47,377 nucleotides of DNA, taken from positions 1 through 47,377 of the forward strand of contig DATFYM010000159.1 of the NCBI GenBank assembly GCA_035315065.1, written 5' to 3'. A model generated the notes under the pieces. It did no database searches and had not been told where the DNA came from. It saw only the letters and a program-made list of their open reading frames with translations. Positions 8,479 through 16,230 of this stretch are shown here, one piece after another. Position 1 is the first letter of the stretch; every line of letters begins with the position of its first letter. The position numbers and the translations under genes were made by a program. Source of the DNA: DATFYM01 sp035315065. Lineage in GTDB: Bacteria > Acidobacteriota > Terriglobia > UBA7540.

Positions 8479-9768
8479 TCACACCCCCGACTTCATTGCC
8501 TCTTCGACTGCCGCGCTGAAGGTGTCGATTTCCTGGACGGTGGAGTAAATATTGGGCGTGACGCGAAGCCCGCTAAATTTGGTGTGCGTCATCGGGACGA
8601 CGATGATCCGATGTTTATCCCAGAGGAATGTCGCCAGCTTGCCGACGTCAAGTCCTTCCACGCTCACGAATCCGATTCCGCAAGATTGTCGCGGGTCAGG
8701 GCTGTGGAGGATCTTCACGCGCGGGTTTTCCGCAAGCCGGTTGGCCCAGCGGTCCCGTAGGTAACGCAGCCGCGCGGCTTTCCGTTCCACCCCAATCCCC
8801 TCGTGAAATGTCACAGCTTCCGATATGGCAATTTGAACCGGGATCGGATGGGTTCCAATCTCCTCAAATTTGCGAATATTGTTGTCCATCTCTGCGGGCG
8901 CCGCCATCAATGGCCAGACGCTCGGTATCCTTTCCTTCCGGACGTAAAGGAATCCCGTTCCGTGAGGGGCCAGGAGCCATTTGTGCAGGCTGGTTCCGTA
9001 ATAATCACAGTCGAGATCGTCTCTCTTATAAGGGAAATGGGCGAAGGCGTGCGCGCCGTCCACAATGGTTTGGATCCCCCGGCTGCGAGCCATCTGGCAG
9101 ATTTTCTTCACCGGGAAAATCTGTCCCGTAAAAAAAGTGATGTGAGAGAAATGAATCACCTTGGTACGAGGGGTCACGGCCTTTTCGAATATTTCATAAA
9201 GGTCATCCCAATCTCGGGGAGGAACGTCAAAGGGAATAGTTTTGAGGACGACTCCGTCTCGCCGTTGCCTTTGGAGCCAGGTAGTCAACATGCGCGGGTA
9301 ATCCTGATCGGTGGTCAAAATCTCGTCGCCACTTTTCAAATCCAACCCCAACTGGCAGATTTCGAGCGATTCACTGGTGTTGCGCGTAATAGCCATTTCC
9401 TCCGGATCACAACCGAAATTGGCGGCTAGCCGCGTTCGAATCGTCTCCAGTTGAGCGCCGATTACACCCTGGTTGTGGGCAGGTGAAAGGTTGACGAACT
9501 CATAGTACCGCCGCAACGCCTCCTCAACAACTTGCGGCGAGGGAGAGACCGTGCCGTTGTTGAAGTTGATCATGCTCCGATCCGTGTTAAAGGCCGACTG
9601 AATCTCGAACCAGTAGTCCTCGTCCGCGGCCAGGCTTTCCGGCGAGCGACCGGCGGCTTGGGCACCCGTCGCGAGAATTCGGGAAAGGCCACCCTCGCGA
9701 AAGGTGGGGAGCGCGGCCGCGGCCACTGCCACGCCGCCTGCACTCTGCATAAATGTCCGTCGATTCAT
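8479..9768 (-). CDS. Class V PLP aminotransferase-like protein with Tat signal
   Basis: A 429-residue fold-type I PLP enzyme of the class V aminotransferase/cysteine desulfurase group, close in layout to proteins annotated as isopenicillin N epimerase. The predicted Schiff-base lysine is Lys263 in GTSLHKWLLAPHG and the pyridine-nitrogen Asp is 237 in VDGAHAF. The N-terminus (MNRRTFMQSAGG plus an Ala-rich stretch) is a twin-arginine signal, implying that the enzyme is exported folded with cofactor. It is the last gene of the minus-strand purine-type block, 125 bases after the preceding PLP enzyme. Substrate is unknown; the epimerase name should not be taken literally. It may simply be a neighbour of the purine genes. 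Confidence 0.85.
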   Translation of the reverse strand: MNRRTFMQSAGGVAVAAAALPTFREGGLSRILATGAQAAGRSPESLAADEDYWFEIQSAFNTDRSMINFNNGTVSPSPQVVEEALRRYYEFVNLSPAHNQGVIGAQLETIRTRLAANFGCDPEEMAITRNTSESLEICQLGLDLKSGDEILTTDQDYPRMLTTWLQRQRRDGVVLKTIPFDVPPRDWDDLYEIFEKAVTPRTKVIHFSHITFFTGQIFPVKKICQMARSRGIQTIVDGAHAFAHFPYKRDDLDCDYYGTSLHKWLLAPHGTGFLYVRKERIPSVWPLMAAPAEMDNNIRKFEEIGTHPIPVQIAISEAVTFHEGIGVERKAARLRYLRDRWANRLAENPRVKILHSPDPRQSCGIGFVSVEGLDVGKLATFLWDKHRIIVVPMTHTKFSGLRVTPNIYSTVQEIDTFSAAVEEAMKSGV

Positions 9769-9893
9769 AAAAGTCCCCTCACAATGAACTGGATTCTCCG
9801 CAGGGAAGCCGCGGCCTCGCGAACCCGACTTCCCAAACCCGAACCCCGCCCTCTATTCCCCGTTCCCCCGGAGCCGTTGAGAACGACCTTTCG

Positions 9894-11270
9894 CTAGAGC
9901 CGGCGCGTTCTGGCCAGGGCCGTATCAACTTCGGTGATTTTGTCGAATTCGTCATCCCAAAAGGACTGCGATTTCATGCCTTCCAGATAGGGCCGCGAAT
10001 AGCCGAACTTGGTCCAAACTTCTTCCTTGTAGCCGAAGAGCCGCTCTTTCTGTTCCCGAGGGCGCACATCCAGGATTTCCCGCACATCTCCGCCACGAAA
10101 AATCCCTTCAAAGCAATCGCCGAGCTCGCGATCGGTGAGCGGGCCCCGGTGCCGTTCAAGGTCCGCGAGCACTGACGGGTAGCGGTCAAACCCGTCCGTG
10201 GCAATCGTCACCACATTGTCATCCGGGCCGACGTTCAGGAACCGCGCCATGCGAATCGCGCCGAGGATGTTGCAGATGCCGGAAACACCGAACAATCCCT
10301 GGAAGCATTCGAGCGATCCCGCCGGCAAACCGAGGAGCGGTTCGAGGCTGCGTTGCCGGCGCTCGAGCAACTCCAGCCCCATCACGCAGTCTTCATCGTG
10401 GATCAATGCCACATAGTCGGTGGTCAAGACGTTGTGGATGAGCGTCACCATCTTGTCGCCGATACCTTCAATACGATGGCTCCCAAATCCATTATTGAAG
10501 AGCGTGGAGCACTCCCGCGGTTCGAGCGCGGCCACCAGACATTCCGGGACGGCGGACTTGATTTCGTCACCCGCGGCGAGCGTCCCGGCTGATCCCGGCG
10601 CGGACGCGAACAAAGCGACGCGGCCATTTCCGTAAGCCTTTGCTGCCTCCAGCGCGCTGCGGCCGGTGACATAGCGGTGAAACCGGTAATTCGGAAGCAG
10701 CTCAAATTGCGCCAGCACTTTGTTGCGTGGGTCCTTGCGATATTCCTGCGTGCGCTCCAGGACCAGGATGACGTCACTCTCCGAGCCGGGCGTAAGGTCA
10801 AGCTGCCCGCCATAATGGCGAATCCGCTCGTAGCGCTCCGCGCTCATCCCTTCCGGCATGATCACGATTGCGGGGTAACCCTTGAGCCGGGAAACATACG
10901 CCACACCAATGCCGAAATTCCCGGTGGAGGGGCCGATCACAGTGCACTTGCCGGGCTCAATCTCGCCGGCCAATTCGCCTTCCATGAGCGTGGAGTAGGC
11001 AGGCCCCACCTTGTGGCTACCCGAGGGGAAGAAGTGCCCTATCATAACTACTAGGTTCGCCTTCACCCCCGTCAGTTCCTTGGGCAGGACGATGTGGCGA
11101 ATGCCCCGGTCCGGACCTCGCCAAGTAATGTTCAAGAGATTGGCAGGATCAAGCTCATCGCCTTGGGCCGCAGCGGCCCTTTTCCTAAGTGCGGGCGGCA
11201 ACGTCGCGGGATCGAGCATTTCTGCGTAAGTGGGGCCGGGAATGAAAGTCGCATTGAGCGAGTTGGTCAT
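9894..11270 (-). CDS. Fold-type II PLP enzyme next to ssnA
   Basis: A 458-residue PLP-dependent lyase or synthase of the cysteine synthase/threonine dehydratase superfamily. The predicted PLP lysine is Lys87 in SGSHKVGPAY. The phosphate- and substrate-binding loop is GPSTGNFGIG around 113-122. It is longer than ordinary cysteine synthases (about 310 residues) and lacks an obvious regulatory domain, so I do not assign a substrate. It lies directly downstream of ssnA on the same strand. In the E. coli-type cluster a fold-type II enzyme, YgeX (2,3-diaminopropionate ammonia-lyase), acts at the end of the pathway. This protein lacks the NAFKMLGG-type lysine motif of YgeX, so a replacement role is only a hypothesis. 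Confidence 0.8.
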   Translation of the reverse strand: MTNSLNATFIPGPTYAEMLDPATLPPALRKRAAAAQGDELDPANLLNITWRGPDRGIRHIVLPKELTGVKANLVVMIGHFFPSGSHKVGPAYSTLMEGELAGEIEPGKCTVIGPSTGNFGIGVAYVSRLKGYPAIVIMPEGMSAERYERIRHYGGQLDLTPGSESDVILVLERTQEYRKDPRNKVLAQFELLPNYRFHRYVTGRSALEAAKAYGNGRVALFASAPGSAGTLAAGDEIKSAVPECLVAALEPRECSTLFNNGFGSHRIEGIGDKMVTLIHNVLTTDYVALIHDEDCVMGLELLERRQRSLEPLLGLPAGSLECFQGLFGVSGICNILGAIRMARFLNVGPDDNVVTIATDGFDRYPSVLADLERHRGPLTDRELGDCFEGIFRGGDVREILDVRPREQKERLFGYKEEVWTKFGYSRPYLEGMKSQSFWDDEFDKITEVDTALARTRRL

Positions 11271-11345
11271 CGGGTCATTGAACCATTTTGGATTCGGGAT
11301 TAGATCATTGCCCGCTCTCCGTGCCTATGTCCTTTGTGGTCAGAA

Positions 11346-11398
11346 AAGCTTTAACACAGAGGTCACGGAGATGCTCCGTGGACTTTGTGTGAAAGCTT
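11346..11398. repeat. Palindromic repeat, CACAGAGG family, copy 2
   Basis: AAGCTTT (11346-11352) and an ACACAGAGGTCACGGAG arm face CTCCGTGGACTTTGTGT and AAAGCTT (11392-11398) around a three-base ATG loop. Only a few mismatches interrupt the stem. A further CGCAGAGGACACGGAAAG copy follows at about 11404-11421. The 231-base gap 11271-11501 otherwise holds ATCCAAAA words near 11463 and no gene. Confidence 0.8.
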
Positions 11399-11501
11399 GA
11401 AAAGCGCAGAGGACACGGAAAGCCACCTTCTTGGCTGCGGGCGAACCGCCGCGAGGTCATCAATCCAAAATCGGCAATCCAAAACCCAACATCCAACATT
11501 C

Positions 11502-12854
11502 CTAAAACCTCTCCCACAGGGCGCGCGCGCGGGTCGAGGCCTTTTCTGCCACCTCGCGCTCGTCCACGCTAACACATTCCTTGTGGCGTAGCACGTATCG
11601 CCCGTTGACGAGGAGGGAATCCACCGGCGCGTTGGCAATGCCGAACAGAATGTGGCCGAAAAGATTGGTGCTGTCGAGAGGCGTCGGGGGGAAGTAATCC
11701 ACCAGCAGGAGGTCCGCCCTGGCGCCGGATTCGATGCGGCCGATTTCCCATCCCCAGATTTTCTTGGCGATGGTGCGGTTGTTGAGAAGCGCGGCGGCGT
11801 AAGCCTCGGTGTAAGCCACGCGGGGATCTCCCTCGCGCACCTTCTGCAGATGGAACGCGGTCTTGAACTCTTCCCACATCCGGGATGTGTAGCCATCAGA
11901 GCCCAATCCCACCAGCACGCCTTGGCGAAACATCTCCAGCAAACGGGCGATGCCTACCGCGTTGTTGCAGTTCGATTGGGGGTTATGCACCACGTTGATG
12001 TGACGTCGGGCAAGAGCCGCAATGTCCGCGGCACTCACGTGGACGCAATGCGCCGCGAGCGATCGGTCGTCGAGAATGCCGAGGTCCCGCAGCCGCCGGA
12101 CCGGCGACTTGTGGTAACGCCGACGGGCGTCATCGAGGTCGCAAAGGTCCTCCGCCACATGCACGTGAAACCCCGCGCGTAGTGACTCATTCGCCTCCAT
12201 GCAGCGCCGCAGCGTGCGGTCACTGAGCGTGAAGGAAGCGTGCAGCCCAAAGCTGCCGGCCACCAAGCCATCGCCTGAACCACTCCGGTGGTGCTCAAGA
12301 AATCGGATGTTCTCGCCCATACCCTCCGCCGCGCTTGCGCTCCCATTACGGTCGGAGGTCTCGTAGCACAAGACGCCGCGCAGGCCGACTTCCCGAAAAG
12401 CCTGCTCGATCTGGTTCAGGCTTCCCGTGCAAGCGTTGGGGCTGGAGTGGTGGTCCACCAGCGTACCCACGCCACACTTGGCGGAGTCAATCAACCCCAC
12501 CAGCGCGGTGTAGTAGACATCGTCGAGATTCAAGGCGCGGTCCAGCCGCCACCAGAGCTTCTTCAAAATCTCCGGAAAGTTCCGGGGCGCACGCCCGGCA
12601 AGGGTTATCCCCCGCGCCAATGTGCTGTAAAGGTGAGTGTGACAGTTGATCAAGGCGGGCATCAGAAGCTTGCCCTGCGCGTCCACAACTTCCTCGACGC
12701 CAGCTTGGAGAGATGCACGGAGGGAGGCGGGATGCAACTCGCGCGTGTCTTTCACCCAGCCGATGGTGCCGTCGGGGCGGATCTCCACGGCTCCGGAATC
12801 CAGGACGCGATTGCCGGAGTCGAACGTCAGGACGCGAGCGTTGCGGATGATCAT
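11502..12854 (-). CDS. ssnA: SsnA-like amidohydrolase
   Basis: A 450-residue metal-dependent amidohydrolase of the SsnA type. The metal ligands are visible: His72 and His74 (CHTHLYS), a later His in GFHVHVAED, the His of AAHCVHVS, and Asp in GLGSDGYTS. The signatures LWWRLDRAL (100-108), LVDHHSSP (132-139) and SNCNNAVG match SsnA of enterobacteria closely. In ygeW/ygfK-type clusters SsnA is thought to hydrolyse a purine-derived ring; the exact substrate is not settled by sequence. It heads the distal part of the minus-strand block, with the PLP enzyme gene 231 bases downstream. It is separated from ygeW by the restriction-modification insertion. Start ATG 12854 has no clear Shine-Dalgarno. 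Confidence 0.9.
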   Translation of the reverse strand: MIIRNARVLTFDSGNRVLDSGAVEIRPDGTIGWVKDTRELHPASLRASLQAGVEEVVDAQGKLLMPALINCHTHLYSTLARGITLAGRAPRNFPEILKKLWWRLDRALNLDDVYYTALVGLIDSAKCGVGTLVDHHSSPNACTGSLNQIEQAFREVGLRGVLCYETSDRNGSASAAEGMGENIRFLEHHRSGSGDGLVAGSFGLHASFTLSDRTLRRCMEANESLRAGFHVHVAEDLCDLDDARRRYHKSPVRRLRDLGILDDRSLAAHCVHVSAADIAALARRHINVVHNPQSNCNNAVGIARLLEMFRQGVLVGLGSDGYTSRMWEEFKTAFHLQKVREGDPRVAYTEAYAAALLNNRTIAKKIWGWEIGRIESGARADLLLVDYFPPTPLDSTNLFGHILFGIANAPVDSLLVNGRYVLRHKECVSVDEREVAEKASTRARALWERF

Positions 12855-12896
12855 GGTTCGTTAGTTTCGTTATTTGAAACGTCGGGCCCCATAGTT

Positions 12897-13124
12897 GATT
12901 TTGGATTTTGGATTGAAGAACGTATTTTGGCCAGGACCTGCCCAGATGGAACGAGACGTCTCCAACCCGAAATGCAAAATGCAAAATTCCAAAATCATCC
13001 AAAACTAAGCACCTCAAGCTATCACATCGCATCCCTGTCTCGCATCATCACCGTCAGGAACCGTTTTCTCGATAAGACATGCTCAGATAGGGCCGGGAGT
13101 GTCTTCAATCCAAAATCCAAAATC
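12897..13124. repeat. 22-bp perfect inverted repeat enclosing 184 bp
   Basis: Left arm 12897-12918 starts GATTTTGGATTTTGG, and right arm 13103-13124 is its exact reverse complement. The right arm runs on into further CCAAAAT units to 13140. The interior has AT-rich words such as GCAAAATGCAAAATTCC and no reading frame that looks real. The element fills most of the gap between ssnA and the next minus-strand gene. It may be a small non-autonomous element or a structural repeat. Confidence 0.8.
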
Positions 13125-13147
13125 CAAAATCCAAAATTCAAGCGTCC

Positions 13148-13933
13148 CTATTTCGCATCACCACCGCCAAAGAGCTTGGCTAGGGAGCTTGTCAAAATGG
13201 ACCGCGCGGCGGTTACCGTCGGGTTCGAATATACTGACCCGCCGGCGATGCTAGCCCCGCTAGCATGGTCCCGCGAGGCTTCGGCCCGCGGGGGCCGGAC
13301 GCCCTCCGGCCCACCCGGGGTCCGATTGCCTTGTTCGTCCAGTCCGTAACGCAGGCGGTCCCACAAGCCCGGCCGTCCCAGCCGGAACGTTCGATGCCGC
13401 AACTTCTCCTCCAGCGCCTCGCCCAGTGTCGGAACCCCTGCTGGATACTGGTTGAGTGCCGCCAATATCACCCTTTCCGGCGTCCAGTAGCGTTTTCGCT
13501 GCACCCAGTAGACAATTCCCACCCTCCGGCGTTCGTCCGCCATTCGAATCGGCAATATAGAAATCCGCGGTGGCTCGCTCCGCTTGGAAAAGAAGGAGGA
13601 TCGCGGCTTCAGACCGTTTATGCCCACGCGGCGCGCCCCGCACCAGACCGCGACCGTCATCCGGTCCAACTGCCGCATCTGCTGTGGATCGTCCGGTTGC
13701 GCCTGGAACGTCGTCCCAATCTCCCCGCGGATCTTTTGGTAGAGAGCCGCCCCGCCATGGTTGCCCGCCGCCGCCAGCTTCTCCGGCAGCCGCTTGGCAT
13801 AGCGACCGTGCTTCAGGTTGTTCATACAACTCCGCGCCTTGCCCTCGGGGGTGCGTGGTCCCGTCGATTTGAGGGCGTTACGGCGGTTGGCTGCCAGGAA
13901 CGCTTCGGTCCGAGTTGGTGACTTGCGCAGCAT
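13148..13933 (-). CDS. Conserved hypothetical protein (TGPRTPEGKA type)
   Basis: A 262-residue protein without an assigned function. The first 45 residues carry NRRNALKSTGPRTPEGKARS and then LKHGRYAKRLP, a motif I recognise from many uncharacterised acidobacterial and related proteins, often in mobile contexts. The rest is basic with no visible catalytic motif, signal peptide or membrane segment. ATG 13933 was chosen over the upstream frame extension because AAGGAGAG precedes it at good spacing. It lies between ssnA and the restriction-modification genes and points away from them, so it may be cargo of the same insertion. Confidence 0.7.
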   Translation of the reverse strand: MLRKSPTRTEAFLAANRRNALKSTGPRTPEGKARSCMNNLKHGRYAKRLPEKLAAAGNHGGAALYQKIRGEIGTTFQAQPDDPQQMRQLDRMTVAVWCGARRVGINGLKPRSSFFSKRSEPPRISILPIRMADERRRVGIVYWVQRKRYWTPERVILAALNQYPAGVPTLGEALEEKLRHRTFRLGRPGLWDRLRYGLDEQGNRTPGGPEGVRPPRAEASRDHASGASIAGGSVYSNPTVTAARSILTSSLAKLFGGGDAK

Positions 13934-14122
13934 AAGATAAGACTCTCCTTCATCATTACCTGGGCCCAATAGAACGCGTCGGGCAAGTCTACCCTATAGC
14001 GTAATACATGTACGGATATGTGTCAATAGGGTACAAACCTAAAAGTTAGCCGTGACGTTGATCGAGGAGCGCGGCGCAAAACTTGCCTTTTGTAAAACAG
14101 GCGCGCCGAGCAAGCCTTACGG

Positions 14123-14148
14123 TACGTAAAGTCCGTGGACTTATCGTC
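14123..14148 (+). promoter_or_regulatory. C-box operator of the restriction-modification system
   Basis: The core AGTCCGTGGACT (14130-14141) has the layout of known C-boxes: two 11-bp half-operators separated by CGTG. The downstream half reads GACTTATCGTC (14138-14148), one base from the common GACTTATAGTC. The upstream half TACGTAAAGTC (14123-14133) keeps AGTC. Controller dimers bind such boxes to activate and then repress the C and R genes. The site sits just upstream of the controller gene, as required. Confidence 0.82.
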
Positions 14149-14151
14149 GTC

Positions 14152-14157
14152 TACACT
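14152..14157 (+). promoter_or_regulatory. Candidate -10 box of the controller gene
   Basis: TACACT at 14152-14157 lies three bases after the C-box. A transcript starting six or seven bases later would begin at about the ATG at 14164. That predicts a leaderless controller mRNA, as reported for several other C-protein systems, and agrees with the absence of a Shine-Dalgarno. Confidence 0.5.
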
Positions 14158-14163
14158 GGTTCC

Positions 14164-14412
14164 ATGGTCCTGATGGGCAAGAAGCGTGGGGCACAGATTC
14201 AGCAGGAGTTCGGCGACCGAGTGCGCGAACTGCGAAGGCAGAAGGGGCTTTCGCAAGAGGCGCTGGCGCTGGAGTGCGACCTTGACCGCACGTACATCGG
14301 CGGGGTGGAGCGAGGTGAAAGAAACATCAGCCTCATCAATATCTGCAGAATTGCTGAGGCCTTGCGCGTTGATCCCAAAGAGCTGTTCAAACAGACGGAG
14401 ACCTCAGCCTAG
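14164..14412 (+). CDS. Controller (C) protein, XRE-family regulator
   Basis: An 82-residue helix-turn-helix protein that times expression of the restriction enzyme. The XRE domain spans about residues 14-76, with RVRELRRQKGLSQEALA as the first helices, then DRTYIGGVERGERN for the recognition region and NICRIAEALRVDP. Length and composition are typical of C proteins. It follows a C-box and is directly abutted by the restriction gene: its TAG ends at 14412 and the next ATG is at 14413. Expected behaviour (family knowledge) is self-activation from a low basal level, then repression at high level, letting the methyltransferase protect the DNA first. ATG 14173 is an alternative start. Confidence 0.9.
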   Translation: MVLMGKKRGAQIQQEFGDRVRELRRQKGLSQEALALECDLDRTYIGGVERGERNISLINICRIAEALRVDPKELFKQTETSA

Positions 14413-15075
14413 ATGGACCTCAAAATCACTGACTTCAACGATTCACAGACTATCATCACTACCATGCACACGAGCGAATGGCAGGAGGTGGAGACGGCCT
14501 TGAAAGGTATGCCCCTGCACCTGAAAGCTTCAGATCAACTTCGGAAGCAGGGCTCTTTCATCTTTGATCCCGTCGGGACCAATGCTTACATTAAGAGAAC
14601 TCTCCAACCACCCGCCTGGCAAGCCGCGAGCATCGCGGACGACTACGCCTTCCTTGGGATCGACGTCGACTTTGCAAAATCCGGCGTGATTGTGGAAGCA
14701 CAGTTTTCTAACTATCCTTTCCTTCTGAACAACTTGTTACGGTCAGAGTTGTTCTTTCGCGAAGGGGTCACCTTTGCGGGTGCGCCGCTGGCGGTGGTGA
14801 TCATGGTTGTGAAAGCCGCCATGTTCCCGGCATCAAACAGCACCTTGTACTATGAGCAGGCCCTGAAGCAGTTGAATGGCCTTGCTAAGTTTAAACTCTT
14901 CTCAGTGCCCATGAGGGTGGTTGGCCTGTTCTCGCCCGTACAGGTAGGCGTGCCAGCAACTTTCACGACGTATTCCAAACCTAGATACTCCCGAACTGTT
15001 AGCGAGCACAGCTCAATCACTTGCGACATCAGCGCGGGGCGTTTTGGCCGTTGCAAGATTGTACGGGGGTCCTGA
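14413..15075 (+). CDS. BglII-like type II restriction endonuclease
   Basis: A 220-residue homologue of BglII (223 residues), which cuts AGATCT as a homodimer. The similarity runs along most of the length: MPLHLKASDQ (33-42), FDPVGTNAYIK, VEAQFSNYPFLLNN (94-107), RSELF and MFPASNST..YYEQA. The active-site residues line up as Asp86, Glu95 and Gln97, with the same 9- and 2-residue spacing as Asp84, Glu93 and Gln95 in BglII. Specificity for AGATCT is therefore likely, though RGATCY as in BstYI cannot be excluded. It is translated directly behind the controller and ends one base from the convergent methyltransferase gene. Confidence 0.93.
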   Translation: MDLKITDFNDSQTIITTMHTSEWQEVETALKGMPLHLKASDQLRKQGSFIFDPVGTNAYIKRTLQPPAWQAASIADDYAFLGIDVDFAKSGVIVEAQFSNYPFLLNNLLRSELFFREGVTFAGAPLAVVIMVVKAAMFPASNSTLYYEQALKQLNGLAKFKLFSVPMRVVGLFSPVQVGVPATFTTYSKPRYSRTVSEHSSITCDISAGRFGRCKIVRGS

Positions 15076-15076
15076 G

Positions 15077-16132
15077 TCAATCGAAAAGAGATGGTGTCTT
15101 CGACATGACCGGAGTTGGCTTTCCCGAGCCGTTCAGTTTTGGATCGACCGGAACCTGTTCGCCTCGTGTCTTGCATGCAAAAGCCATCTCCTCGTAAGAC
15201 AGCCTTTCTTCAAATTCGGCTAGGTGGTGCTCTTCCGAGTATATCTTGGCTTTCTCTCGCTCAGTTGCGTACTTCCCGACTTGCATGTCGAACTTGTACA
15301 GATGCGCCGGTTTGCCGTGCCGCTGGACATAATTTCGAAGCGTCTTAAGGTTAGGAAAGCGTCCATTTTCGTCCGGCTCACCGGCAAGACGCCGCTCGGC
15401 AATCTTGTGATACTCTGGGTCTAACTCGGCCCCAAGAAAGTGCCGGTTGTGATCTCTTGCTACCACCGCGACCGTTCCGGCCCCCATATACGGATCGAGA
15501 ACAATTCCGCCGTCAGTTGTAGTAGCCAACACGATACGGGCAACGAGATCTTCCGGAAATTGACAGGGGTGAATTGTCTGTTCTTCGTGATTATGCTTCA
15601 CGTTTCTGAACAGCCAGATGTCGCCCGGATTCTTGCCCTCCGGATTGCATGTGTATTCGCCCTTACGCTCACCCTTGTGCGCCTTCTTGTTTTGGTATTT
15701 TTGGGGAACTCTGATCGCGTCCAGATTGAAAGTGAACTCATCGGTCTTCGTGAACCACAAGATCGTCTCGTATCTGCACGAGAATTTCCGCCTTCCATGA
15801 AGGCCATGCTGCCGCGCCCACACGATCCGATTTCGCGGGCGCATGCCAAAGCCCTCAAGGACAGGAAAAAACCGGATATCGAGAGGGATCAGGGTACCGT
15901 CTTCGGAGTATGACCCAACTTGCCAAAAGATCGAGCCCGTATTCTTGAGAAGGCGACAGCACTCGCGAAGGACGACGGTTTGCTCTTCTATGTAGTGCTG
16001 CAACGCCTTGCGCGACTCGTATTCCTTGCCGAGGTTGTACGGGGGGGACGATACCACCAGATCGACGGTCCCGGCGGGAAGCGTGGGAAGATACGCGCCT
16101 GTGTCACCCTTGAAAATCGTGTCCAGCTCCAT
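15077..16132 (-). CDS. DNA methyltransferase of the BglII-like system, probably N4-cytosine
   Basis: A 351-residue AdoMet-dependent DNA methyltransferase of the beta type. The catalytic motif SSPPYN lies near the N-terminus and the AdoMet-binding motif LDPYMGAGTVA in the middle. SPPY, in place of the DPPY common in adenine enzymes, favours N4-cytosine methylation, which matches what I recall for M.BglII. Its role is to protect host sites from the adjacent endonuclease. ATG 16132 (GMELDTIF-type start without the G) was chosen because AAGGAGGA precedes it by nine bases. A TTG at 16210 would add 26 residues before the conserved part. It points the same way as ygeW, 98 bases downstream of that stop, so read-through from the purine block is possible. 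Confidence 0.92.
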   Translation of the reverse strand: MELDTIFKGDTGAYLPTLPAGTVDLVVSSPPYNLGKEYESRKALQHYIEEQTVVLRECCRLLKNTGSIFWQVGSYSEDGTLIPLDIRFFPVLEGFGMRPRNRIVWARQHGLHGRRKFSCRYETILWFTKTDEFTFNLDAIRVPQKYQNKKAHKGERKGEYTCNPEGKNPGDIWLFRNVKHNHEEQTIHPCQFPEDLVARIVLATTTDGGIVLDPYMGAGTVAVVARDHNRHFLGAELDPEYHKIAERRLAGEPDENGRFPNLKTLRNYVQRHGKPAHLYKFDMQVGKYATEREKAKIYSEEHHLAEFEERLSYEEMAFACKTRGEQVPVDPKLNGSGKPTPVMSKTPSLFD

Positions 16133-16230
16133 ACGCGGGGGTCCTCCTTCCACGAGTTGCTGACGGATGACACATGAAGTTATCGTACCAATGAAATCGT
16201 ATTGAGACAAGCGGGCAGCGCGGCGCGGCG

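Noticed and set aside
12897..13140. CRISPR-like array from the repeated CCAAAAT words
   Set aside because: Units are under 10 bases, are contiguous without spacers and are mirrored; no cas genes are present.
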